From NCBI GenBank assembly GCA_020831625.1, contig JAFIGD010000002.1, positions 62,001 through 126,000 of the forward strand: 64,000 nt of DNA, written 5' to 3'. The DNA is from Verrucomicrobiota bacterium (GTDB lineage Bacteria > Verrucomicrobiota > Kiritimatiellia > SS1-B-03-39 > UBA6053). Below, in pieces: positions 55,661-64,000 of this stretch; position 1 is the stretch's first letter, and each line of letters opens with the position of its first letter. A program made the translations under genes and the position numbers. Below the pieces are notes generated by a model, which was not told the origin of the DNA, did no database searches, and was given only the letters and a program-made list of their open reading frames with translations.

Positions 55661-56312
55661 ACAGAGGCGTACTGAGCTCGCTGTTCAAAGAGAACCATTT
55701 GATCCATTTCGACAAAATCCGAAAACGGATAAACTTGTTTTTCTTTATCTCCGAGGAAATCCAGAATGGCTCTCCCGACGAATTCGGCCAGTTTGACCGG
55801 AACCGCGTTTCCGATAATTTGCTCGAGATCGGTCTTAACCGTTTACGGGTTTGAGGGACTCCACAAAGGCTCGCGTCCAGTACGCTGGCGGTCAAGGCGT
55901 ATCCCGCTTCTTCGAAAATGGCTTTGGCATCTTGAAATGTCATACTTTTCCGGGCCCGCTCCACATTTTCCATCACAAAATACCGGGGACGGATTTGCCG
56001 GACGATTTCGGCGAATACAATGGTCAGGTTGGCGCGTCCCCCGGACTCGTCGCGTTTTCCCGCCGATGAAAAATCCTGACAGGGAGGCCCGCCAATCACC
56101 ATGTCAGGATTGTATTTCCTGATGGTCTCCACAACTGCCGGGTCAGATAAATCCGCCAGGTGAATCGGATGGTCCTGTATATTTTCCCGGTACAGGTCAA
56201 CAGCGGGTTTCCAGCAATCAAATGCCGCCTTCACCTGGATTCCGGCGTTTTGGAAACCTAATGACAGTCCGCCTCCGCCCGCAAATAAATCGACAGCCTG
56301 CGGTTTAGTCAT
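55657..56312 (-). pseudogene. C5 cytosine DNA methyltransferase with internal deletion
   Basis: From ATG 56312 the product has motif I (AVDLFAGGGGLSLGFQNAG), motif IV with the catalytic Pro-Cys (MVIGGPPCQDFSSAGKRDE), motif VI (RYFVMENVERA) and motif VIII (CGVPQTRKR). The frame then runs into nonsense. In another frame, immediately after the same spot (near 55845), the C-terminal motif X resumes: DLEQIIGNAVPVKLAEFVGRAILDFLGDK to a stop at 55657. The target-recognition region and motif IX, normally well over 100 residues, are absent. The result is a deletion with a frameshift; no active enzyme is expected. A cognate restriction enzyme is not visible. Confidence 0.88.
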
Positions 56313-56320
56313 CGGAAGCT

Positions 56321-56515
56321 TTAAACGTTCCCCCAATAATACGGGTCGGAAAAATTCCTGTTGGAGTGAGTGATCCCATAAAGTCTTGAATTCATGTTCG
56401 TATACATACGATTGCGAATAGTTTGTGTCAATCTTTTGCTTTCGGTCATCATGTTCGCTGTTTTATTACCAATCGTTTGATTGAGGCTAAACCGCTTGGT
56501 GTCCAGAGGATTCAT
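56321..56515 (-). CDS. Possible 64-residue reading frame upstream of the methyltransferase
   Basis: MNPLDTKRFSLNQTIGNKTA to SDPYYWGNV, ending 8 bp before the methyltransferase ATG. It is AT-rich and polar, unlike shadow frames here, and could be a small partner or a remnant of an adjacent restriction gene. No family recognised and no clear ribosome-binding site. Confidence 0.3.
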   Translation of the reverse strand: MNPLDTKRFSLNQTIGNKTANMMTESKRLTQTIRNRMYTNMNSRLYGITHSNRNFSDPYYWGNV

Positions 56516-56629
56516 GGTGAGCTTCAGACATGAAGGTGAATCATTTTTTGCAGAATCTTCCGGATATGGGGCTTGTCTCCCCGGTGGACAGCGACTATGG
56601 CTTCGAAAAATCTTTTCAAAGGCTGAGTC

Positions 56630-58015
56630 ATGCATTGCTTTCTCCATTTTTCCGGTTTTTTCAGGCGTCTGTTTTTCACTTCGCTTTTCTTTGCCTTTGC
56701 GAAGGGTATGGCGGAGTTGCCGAAGGCGGTTGTGACGAATATATTGCAAAGTGTTGTTAAAGTGGATTTTGCCTCCAATTTCGGCACCGGATTTTTTATT
56801 GATGACAGCGGGTTGCTGATCACCAGTGCGCATGTTATCCCCAATCCGCCGGACCAGGCCGCCATCTATTTCGCGAACGGCGGGGAGGCGGCCGCCGAAT
56901 TTGTCTCGTTTGCGCCGGGCGGTGCGGATCTGGCCCTCCTGCGTCTGATCGCTCCGCACAAAAACTCCGCGTTTCTTCAGTTGGCGGAGCCGGAGGATTT
57001 TCGGATTTCCAGACCGGTCTACACCGTTGGCTATCCTTATCCGGTTTATCCCGCCTTGATCGGCTCCGGCATTCTCGGCCATCATCGCGCCTCGCACGGC
57101 ATTATTATTTTTGACGCGGCCGTCAGCAGCGGCAGCTCTGGCGGACCTGTGCTCACGCGGGACGGCAAGGTGCTGGGGGTGATCAGCAGGCAGCTGATGG
57201 ACCGAACCTCCGATGCCGTCTACGGCGGCGGATTCAACTCCGCCGTGGATACTCCGAGTCTCCGCGCGTTTTTGGAGGCGGTTCAACGTGGAGAAACCGA
57301 AGTGGTCCGCAGTGCGCATCTGGACTATTTTCGCATGCCGCTGCCGCGGTTAACCGTCGGTGAGCGCCGCCGGGGGCGTTTGAGTCCGACTTCGGATCAA
57401 TTGCCGGAATTCCTTGAATATGCCAATGGCTATCAGATAGATGTTTCCGCCGATATGACCTACTTTATCACCCTGGAATCCGATGATTTCGACGCCTATC
57501 TGCTGCTGTATGACGGCGGGTCGAACCTGGCGGGCGAAAACGATGACGCCGGCGTTGACACCACAAATTCCGCCATCACCTATCTTGCCGATGAAAATGA
57601 ACGGCTTACGATCGTGGCCACCTCATTCGCCCGCGGTGAAGTCGGTGAATACACCCTCCGGGTTCAGGAGATTCTTTTCACCTCTGAAGAGATCATCGAA
57701 CACGCGCTCACCCCGGAAAGCCCCCGGAACGATGAGAACAAATTTTATCACGACATCCCGATTGAAGGTCAAAACCGTATGCTCTCGGTCATGATGGAGA
57801 GTGACGAACTGGATGCTTATCTTGAGCTGTATGACGCCCGGGGACAAATGGTGGACAGCAATGACGACTGGCGCACGGGCACCACGGATGCCCGTATCCT
57901 GACCCGGACGGAGTCCGGCCAGACATACCGCCTCCGCGCCACGACCTATTCCGCTGACGAAACCGGCGAATTCACGATCACCGTCTCCTGGGGAGACGAG
58001 GCGGAGGCGGAATAA
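56630..58015 (+). CDS. Secreted trypsin-like serine protease with two PPC domains
   Basis: 461 residues. The N-terminus is hydrophobic and Phe-rich (FRRLFFTSLFFAFAKGMAELP), an export signal. A DegP-like protease domain (about 35-225) has His in LLITSAHVIPN, Asp in PGGADLALLRL and Ser in SSGSSGGPVLTRDG. Two C-terminal pre-peptidase (PPC) beta domains follow: SDDFDAYLLLYDGGSNLA to GEYTLRV, and SDELDAYLELYDARGQMV to GEFTITVSW. No PDZ domain is present. Expressed alone or with the alpha/beta hydrolase 2 bp downstream. The role is probably envelope protein quality control or extracellular proteolysis. Confidence 0.9.
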   Translation: MHCFLHFSGFFRRLFFTSLFFAFAKGMAELPKAVVTNILQSVVKVDFASNFGTGFFIDDSGLLITSAHVIPNPPDQAAIYFANGGEAAAEFVSFAPGGADLALLRLIAPHKNSAFLQLAEPEDFRISRPVYTVGYPYPVYPALIGSGILGHHRASHGIIIFDAAVSSGSSGGPVLTRDGKVLGVISRQLMDRTSDAVYGGGFNSAVDTPSLRAFLEAVQRGETEVVRSAHLDYFRMPLPRLTVGERRRGRLSPTSDQLPEFLEYANGYQIDVSADMTYFITLESDDFDAYLLLYDGGSNLAGENDDAGVDTTNSAITYLADENERLTIVATSFARGEVGEYTLRVQEILFTSEEIIEHALTPESPRNDENKFYHDIPIEGQNRMLSVMMESDELDAYLELYDARGQMVDSNDDWRTGTTDARILTRTESGQTYRLRATTYSADETGEFTITVSWGDEAEAE

Positions 58016-58017
58016 GG

Positions 58018-58857
58018 ATGAACGGGGCTAAACGGACTGTATGCAAGGGTTTCGTGCGGATGATCCGGATGGCGGCGCTGGTGTATGCGGGGTTTGCGGG
58101 GCTGTTGTTTGTGTCGCAGCGGGGGATGATTTTTCTGCCGTCGCGGTATTCGGAAGAGCGGGGGCGGGAGATGGCCGCGCGGCGGGGCTTGGAGATCTGG
58201 GAGGCGGACGGGGTGTTTCAGGGGTGGATGGACCGGGGGAACGGGGCCGGAGCGGTGCTGGTGTTTCACGGAAACGCGGGCGGTGCGGTGCATCGGGATT
58301 ATTTGCGGGATCTGTTTCGGGATGAGGAGGCGACGGCGGATTTTTCGGTCTATCTGTTTGAATATCCGGGCTACGGTTTCCGGGAGGGCCGGCCGAGTGA
58401 GCGGGCCTTTCGCGAGGCGGCGGCGAAAGCGCATGCGGCACTGAGCGGCGCTTATGATTCGATGTTGTTGGTCGGGGAGTCGATCGGCAGCGGGACGGCG
58501 ACCTGGCTGGCGGGTGAACTGGGCGCGGACGGGGTGCTGCTGATCACGCCGTTCAACCGGCTGTCGGCCGCGGCGGCGCATCATTATCCCTGGCTGCCGG
58601 TGCGTTTGCTGCTGCGGGACCGGTTTCGGAATGATGAGCATCTGGAGCGCTATGAGGGGCCGGTGGCTTTTGTGGTGGCGGGTCAGGATTCGGTGATTCC
58701 CTCGCGGCTGGCCCGGGTGCTGTATGAAGCCTACGATGGACCGAAACTCTGGCGTTTGCAGGAGGATGCGGATCACAATTCCATTTATTACGGTTCCGGA
58801 AGTGAATTTTGGCGGGAGGTGGCGGGGTTTTTGCTTTCCGGGGCTCGTCAGGAGTGA
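58018..58857 (+). CDS. Alpha/beta hydrolase, membrane-anchored
   Basis: 279 residues. An N-terminal membrane helix (about 17-35) precedes an alpha/beta hydrolase fold: oxyanion VLVFHGNAGG, nucleophile elbow LLVGESIGSGTA (Ser), acid in VVAGQDSVIPS (Asp) and base in EDADHNSIYY (His). The sequence resembles the ABHD13/YpfH-like bacterial hydrolases. Substrate unknown. It begins 2 bp after the protease gene, so it is probably in one transcript with it; a double-hairpin repeat follows the stop. Confidence 0.88.
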   Translation: MNGAKRTVCKGFVRMIRMAALVYAGFAGLLFVSQRGMIFLPSRYSEERGREMAARRGLEIWEADGVFQGWMDRGNGAGAVLVFHGNAGGAVHRDYLRDLFRDEEATADFSVYLFEYPGYGFREGRPSERAFREAAAKAHAALSGAYDSMLLVGESIGSGTATWLAGELGADGVLLITPFNRLSAAAAHHYPWLPVRLLLRDRFRNDEHLERYEGPVAFVVAGQDSVIPSRLARVLYEAYDGPKLWRLQEDADHNSIYYGSGSEFWREVAGFLLSGARQE

Positions 58858-58879
58858 GGGCGAATGGGATGAGATGTCT

Positions 58880-58970
58880 GCGCGGAACGGGGTGAACCCG
58901 TTCCTTGCTCGCGGGAGTTGTGAGCTGTTCGTGGAATGAGAGGATAGCGCTTCCCCGGCAAGCCGGGTTT
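58880..58970. repeat. Double-hairpin intergenic repeat, copy C
   Basis: GCGCGGAACGGGGTGAACCC and GTTCCTTGCTC form hairpin one; after GTGGAATGAGAGG comes CCCCGGCAAGCCGGG as hairpin two. Same layout as copy A (44701-44790). Confidence 0.85.
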
Positions 58971-59020
58971 CTGATCCACGGCGGGTCTTGAATTCCCAGG
59001 GAGAACCGCTATTCTTAGAC

Positions 59021-59519
59021 ATGACGCAAAAATTATGCTGTATTTTATTCACCCTGCTTTCCACAATCGTGTTCGCGGGTGATTTCACCACGGTGGAGGG
59101 GGTGGAGCATGTTCCGACATCGTGGGGGGACGGCGACAGCTTCCGGGTTCGGTTTCCGGACGGGGCGGAACATACGGTCCGCCTGTATGGCGCGGACACG
59201 CTGGAAGACACGATCCGCACGAAAGGGCAAAGGGATCTGGGCGTATACGGATTGGGACGCGCTGTCCGGTGAGCGCAGGGACCAGCGGCTTGAGGAGTTG
59301 GAAATGCGAATCGCCTCAGGACGGTCCGCGCCCACGGAGCGGATCAACCTCAACACCGCCCCGAAGGAGGATCTGGTGCGGATTCCCGGGGTGGGGGAGG
59401 CGACGGCGAACACCATTATTGCTGCGCGTCCCTTTTCCTCTTTGGAAGACCTTACCCGCGTGCGCGGGATTGGCCGGGCCCGGTTTGAACAGTTGCAGGC
59501 GTGGCTGACGTTGGACTGA
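59021..59519 (+). pseudogene. Secreted SNase-like/ComEA-like protein broken by internal deletion
   Basis: ATG 59021 gives a signal peptide (MTQKLCCILFTLLSTIVFAG) and the start of a staphylococcal-nuclease-like domain (WGDGDSFRVRFPDGAEHTVR, LYGADTLED). The frame then stops at 59272. Another frame, entering near 59215, continues the SNase C-terminus (KGIWAYTDWDALSGERR) and a helix-hairpin-helix ComEA-like domain ([37 protein letters not shown]) to a stop at 59519. The middle of the SNase fold, including its catalytic Arg and Glu region, is missing. An internal deletion with frameshift explains both halves. Overlaps the convergent fcl end. Confidence 0.75.
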
Positions 59520-60441
59520 TGTTCACAAAGTCCGCGTAGGTTTGGCGGAGGCCTTCTTCCAGGGAAATCGTGGGGGTCCAGCCGAGGGATCGGATGCGGG
59601 AGATGTCGAGGCACTTGCGGGGCGTGCCGTCGGGCATTTCGGGGTTTTGCAGGATCTCACCTTTGAATCCGACCACGTCGGCGACGATGTCGGCGAGGGC
59701 GCGGATGGTGAGGTCTTTGCCGGAGCCGATGTTGACGATGTCGGGCGGATTTTCGGCCCCGATGAGGGCCAGAATGCCGGCGGCGAGGTCGTCGACATGC
59801 AGAAATTCGCGGCGGACGGTGCCGGTGCCCCACAGGATGACGGTTTCGGCGCCGGCGGTTTTGGCTTCGTGAAAGCGGCGCAGGAGGCCGGGGATCACGT
59901 GGCTGTTTTCGGGATGATAGTTGTCGCCGGGTCCGTACAGATTGGTGGGCATGGCGCTGTGGAAGAGGACCCCGTACTGGTTGCGGAGATACTGGCAGTA
60001 TTTCAGGGCGGTGATTTTGGCGAGGGCGTAGGCCTCGTTGGTGGGTTCGAGCGGGGAGGTCAGCAGAGACGCCTCGCGAAGGGGCTGGGGCGCTTCACGG
60101 GGATAAATGCAGGAACTGCCGAGGTACAGCAGGCGTTGCGTGCCGTGTTTGTGGGCGGCATCGATGACGCTGAAGGAGACCCCGATGTTTTCCCGCATGA
60201 ATTCGACGGGGTAGGTGCGGTTGGCGTGGATGCCGCCGACGCGGGCGGCGCAGTGAATGACGACTTCAGGTTTTTCGGCCGCGAAGAAGGCGTCTACAGC
60301 GGAGGGATCCATGAGGTCCAGTTCCCGCCGGGTGCGGGTGATCAGATTCCGGCAGCCCCGCGCCGCGAGGGCGCGGCACACGGCGGAGCCGACCATCCCG
60401 CGATGACCGGCGACGAAGATGCGGGTTTCGGGGGTGAGCAT
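59452..60441 (-). CDS. fcl: GDP-L-fucose synthase
   Basis: Epimerase/reductase that turns GDP-4-keto-6-deoxymannose into GDP-L-fucose with NADPH. 329 residues from [20 protein letters not shown]. Conserved blocks: the GHRGMVG Rossmann loop, [22 protein letters not shown], and the catalytic Tyr/Lys in [18 protein letters not shown]; the later [20 protein letters not shown] is diagnostic. About 20 residues at the C-terminus ([14 protein letters not shown]) overlap the convergent pseudogene and look like read-through. Follows gmd by 29 bp on the same strand. Confidence 0.97.
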   Translation of the reverse strand: MLTPETRIFVAGHRGMVGSAVCRALAARGCRNLITRTRRELDLMDPSAVDAFFAAEKPEVVIHCAARVGGIHANRTYPVEFMRENIGVSFSVIDAAHKHGTQRLLYLGSSCIYPREAPQPLREASLLTSPLEPTNEAYALAKITALKYCQYLRNQYGVLFHSAMPTNLYGPGDNYHPENSHVIPGLLRRFHEAKTAGAETVILWGTGTVRREFLHVDDLAAGILALIGAENPPDIVNIGSGKDLTIRALADIVADVVGFKGEILQNPEMPDGTPRKCLDISRIRSLGWTPTISLEEGLRQTYADFVNISPTSATPATVQTGPGQSRARG

Positions 60442-60470
60442 GGCGCGGCTCCTTTTGATTGCGGATGGAC

Positions 60471-61499
60471 TCAGGGCCGGGCTTCGAGATCGGCCAGGGT
60501 CTGCTTCATGGCGCTTTCGCGGCGGGCGAGATTCAGGTCGGATTCGACCATGATGCGCACGAGGTCTTTGAAGGTGACACTGGGCTCCCAGCCGAGTTGT
60601 TCCCTGGCCTTGGTGTAATCGCCGATGAGCAGATCGACTTCGGTGGGGCGCTCGTAGCGTTTGTCGTAATCGACGTACTGTTCCCAGTCGAGGTCGAGGA
60701 GGGCGAAGGTTTCCTGAACGAACTCTTTGACGGAGTGGGTTTCGTTGGTGGAGATCACGTAATCGTCGGCGACGTCCTGCTGGAGCATGAGCCACATGGC
60801 GCGGACGTAGTCGGGGGCGTATCCCCAGTCGCGGCGGGCGTCGAGGTTGCCCAGATAGAGTTTGTCCTGCATGCCCATTTTGATGCGGGTGGCGGCGCGG
60901 GTGATCTTGCGGGTCACGAAGGTTTCGCCGCGGCGGGGGGATTCGTGGTTGAAGAGAATGCCGTTGCCGACGTGCATGTTGTAGGACTCGCGGTAGTTGA
61001 CCGTGAGGTGGTAGGCGTAGGCTTTGGCGCAGGCGTAGGGGCTGCGGGGATAGAAGGGGGTGGTTTCGGTCTGGGGCACTTCGAGGACCTTGCCGTACAT
61101 TTCGGAGGAGGATGCCTGGTAGAAGCGGGCGCCCTGGAGGCCGACTTTGCGCATAGACTCGAGAAGCCGCACGGTGCCGAGGCCTGTGACATCGCCGGTG
61201 TATTCGGGGGTGTCGAAGGAAACGCGCACATGGCTCTGGGCGGCAAGGTGATAGATCTCCTCGGGCTGCACGTCGTAAAGGAGACTGCTGATTTGCGAGG
61301 AGTCGGTCACATCGCCGTAATGCAGAAACAGTTTGGTTCCGTTGATGTGGGGATCCTGATAGAGGTGATCGATGCGCTCGGTGTTGAAGCTCGATGCGCG
61401 GCGGATGATGCCGTGAACCTCGTAGCCTTTTTCAAGGAGAAGTTCCGCGAGATACGATCCGTCCTGTCCGGTAATGCCAGTGATGAGTGCTTTTTTCAT
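60471..61499 (-). CDS. gmd: GDP-mannose 4,6-dehydratase
   Basis: Converts GDP-mannose to GDP-4-keto-6-deoxymannose, feeding Fcl for GDP-L-fucose used in surface glycans. 342 residues. NADP loop [31 protein letters not shown], catalytic [20 protein letters not shown] (Tyr/Lys), [19 protein letters not shown] and [17 protein letters not shown] are all conserved. It is the first gene of gmd-fcl; its promoter region is shared with the divergent XylR-like regulator and includes the TACGATATATCGTA palindrome. Confidence 0.98.
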   Translation of the reverse strand: MKKALITGITGQDGSYLAELLLEKGYEVHGIIRRASSFNTERIDHLYQDPHINGTKLFLHYGDVTDSSQISSLLYDVQPEEIYHLAAQSHVRVSFDTPEYTGDVTGLGTVRLLESMRKVGLQGARFYQASSSEMYGKVLEVPQTETTPFYPRSPYACAKAYAYHLTVNYRESYNMHVGNGILFNHESPRRGETFVTRKITRAATRIKMGMQDKLYLGNLDARRDWGYAPDYVRAMWLMLQQDVADDYVISTNETHSVKEFVQETFALLDLDWEQYVDYDKRYERPTEVDLLIGDYTKAREQLGWEPSVTFKDLVRIMVESDLNLARRESAMKQTLADLEARP

Positions 61500-61537
61500 A
61501 AGGCCGCCAAGTATACACGATTTTTCTGGCGCGTGAA

Positions 61538-61551
61538 TACGATATATCGTA
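61538..61551. promoter_or_regulatory. Perfect palindrome in the gmd/XylR-like divergent promoter
   Basis: TACGATATATCGTA is fully self-complementary and lies 10 bp before the regulator ATG (61562) and about 40 bp from the gmd start. It is a likely operator, most simply for autoregulation of the adjacent regulator. Confidence 0.6.
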
Positions 61552-61561
61552 AAGTTTTATT

Positions 61562-62656
61562 ATGAAAAAACGGCAAACGAATCAAATTCAGGTGGTCTTC
61601 GGCTTCAGCGGGGGCCTGCAGGAGGATCTGGAGCGGTATCAGGGGGTGATGGCGGTGGCGCAGGCGGAGGGCTGGCATGTGCTGGGGGTGCATGAGCAGT
61701 TTGAGCGGAGTCTGACCCGGCTGGCGGATGCGGGCGCGGTGCAGGGGGTGATCGGGGAGTTCATGTCGGAGGCGTGGCTGGGCGATTTGCCGGCGCGACT
61801 GCCACTGGTGCATGTGGGGCGTTCCGGTTTTTCGGCGGGGGTGGCGGCGGTGACCTTTGACTGGCGGGCGATCGGCCGGGTCGCGGCGGCGCATTTCAGG
61901 GAGATGGGTTACGGGCGGGTGCGTGTGTATGAGCTTCCGGGACAGCCGCTGCCGGATGAGGTGTACGCGGGGCTGGAGGCCTTCGGCGCGGCGTCGGTGT
62001 TGCGGGTGCGGGGCGGCGGAGAGTTGGGGCAGTTGCTGGCGGCGCCGGGCGATAAGCCGGTCGGCATGTTGTGTCCGTCGGATTTCGCGGCGCGTCAGGT
62101 GATCCAGGCGGCGGAGCGGGCGGGAGTCGCGGTGCCGGAGGCGTTGGGGGTGTTGGGGATTGGCGACCGGTTTCTGGACCGGATCGCGGTGGAGCGGGGG
62201 ATCAGTTCCATTCCCCTGCCGCATCAGGCGCTGGGGCGCGGGGCGGGGGAGCTGTTGCGGGAGCTGATGCGGGGCAAGGCTCCCCGGCAGATTCAGGTCG
62301 TGCCCGGCGAGGTGGTGGCCAGAGAGACCACGCTGAGGGACAGTCATCCCCGGGCCCTGGTGGTGCGGGTGGAGGGGGTGTTTCGCCGGAATCTGGCCGA
62401 TCCGCCGGATTTGGACGCGTTGTCGCGGCGGGTGGGCATGTCGCGGCGGGCCTTTGAACGGGCATTCCGGGACCAGTCGGGCACGACGCCGTACCAATTT
62501 TTCCTGGGGATGCGGCTGGAGGAGAGTCAGCGGCTGCTGCGGGAAACCGATTGGACGGTCACGCGGATCGGGGAGCGGGTCGGGTATGCGGAGCCGTCGC
62601 GGTTCAGCGCGTTTTTCAAGCGGATGACCGGCATGAGCCCGACGGAATGGCGCGGC

Positions 62657-62680
<24 letters not shown>
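61562..62680 (+). CDS. XylR-like transcriptional activator (LacI-type sensor, AraC-type HTH)
   Basis: 372 residues. The first 270 form a periplasmic-binding-protein-like sensor (GGLQEDLERYQGVMAVAQ, VGMLCPSDFAARQVIQAAE, EALGVLGIGDRFLDRI, SSIPLPHQALGRGAGELL). The C-terminal 100 residues are an AraC/XylS double HTH (LSRRVGMSRRAFERAFRDQS, ERVGYAEPSRFSAFFKRMTG and MSPTEWR). This arrangement is that of XylR from E. coli, which responds to xylose. The neighbouring GH28-like gene suggests a plant-polysaccharide ligand; direct evidence is absent. Confidence 0.92.

Positions 62681-64000
<1,320 letters not shown>

Noticed and set aside
56321-57319. 332-aa minus-strand frame opposite the protease
   Set aside because: Most of it is antisense to a serine protease with an intact triad; only the last 64 codons (56321-56515) lie in free sequence and are listed separately at low confidence.

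Overview
This is a GC-rich bacterial chromosome fragment of 64 kb. Both edges cut genes, and a poly-G tract just inside the right edge suggests a draft-quality contig end. The gene content suggests a free-living, polysaccharide-degrading member of the PVC group, probably Verrucomicrobiota or Kiritimatiellota. That placement is inferred from LacI and XylR/AraC regulators next to glycan-active enzymes, heparinase-like and GH28-like proteins, secreted SUMF1-domain proteins, and intergenic repeats of the ACACGGAT and GTGACGA types. There is no rRNA gene to confirm it, and I found no tRNA gene or CRISPR array.

Layout. 0-4.5 kb: a caa3-type cytochrome oxidase operon (subunits II, I, III, IV) and heme O synthase. 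4.6-7.1 kb: an Asp-box glycan enzyme and its LacI-type regulator. 7.1-10 kb: a Cys-repeat secreted protein, recA and a flavoprotein. 10-12.4 kb: envelope proteins and a decayed MNT/HI0074 nucleotidyltransferase module. 12.4-17.4 kb: gyrB-gyrA. 18.6-22.8 kb: a GalU-like protein coupled to a sugar kinase/UDP-sugar pyrophosphorylase fusion. 22.9-26 kb: a His-rich lipoprotein, ABC transporter and DUF3299 operon that looks like zinc uptake. 26-27.1 kb: a PIN-domain toxin-antitoxin pair, a RelE-like remnant and a hairpin element. 27.1-33.6 kb: pyrG, a zinc-independent rpsN, a nuclease lipoprotein, carA, a degenerate GIY-YIG protein and a YugP-type peptidase.

33.8-44.6 kb holds the most unusual block. 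An ECF sigma factor is followed by a membrane-anchored protein that may be its anti-sigma factor, a secreted protein, and three secreted proteins with CsgG/FlgO-like domains. Two of those are giants (1405 and 1054 aa) with TPR-like and propeller-like segments, and the larger ends in a SUMF1 (formylglycine-generating-enzyme-like) domain. I do not recognise this combination as a described system.

44.9-52.9 kb: glycogen debranching enzyme, an aldo/keto-reductase-like protein coupled to a GH42-like glycosidase, and a heparinase-like lyase. 52.9-55.7 kb: divergent tatBC and tatA-sixA-panC. 55.7-59.5 kb: an internally deleted C5 DNA methyltransferase, a DegP/PPC protease, an alpha/beta hydrolase and an internally deleted nuclease/ComEA gene. 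59.5-64 kb: gmd-fcl (GDP-L-fucose synthesis), a XylR-like regulator with a palindromic operator, and a GH28-like gene disrupted by the poly-G tract.

Four genes are visibly broken by nonsense change, truncation or internal deletion: MNT, HI0074, C5 methyltransferase and SNase/ComEA. A fifth, RelE-like, survives only as a fragment. At least four families of intergenic hairpin or tandem repeats recur. The window therefore records both ordinary housekeeping and active loss of accessory modules.
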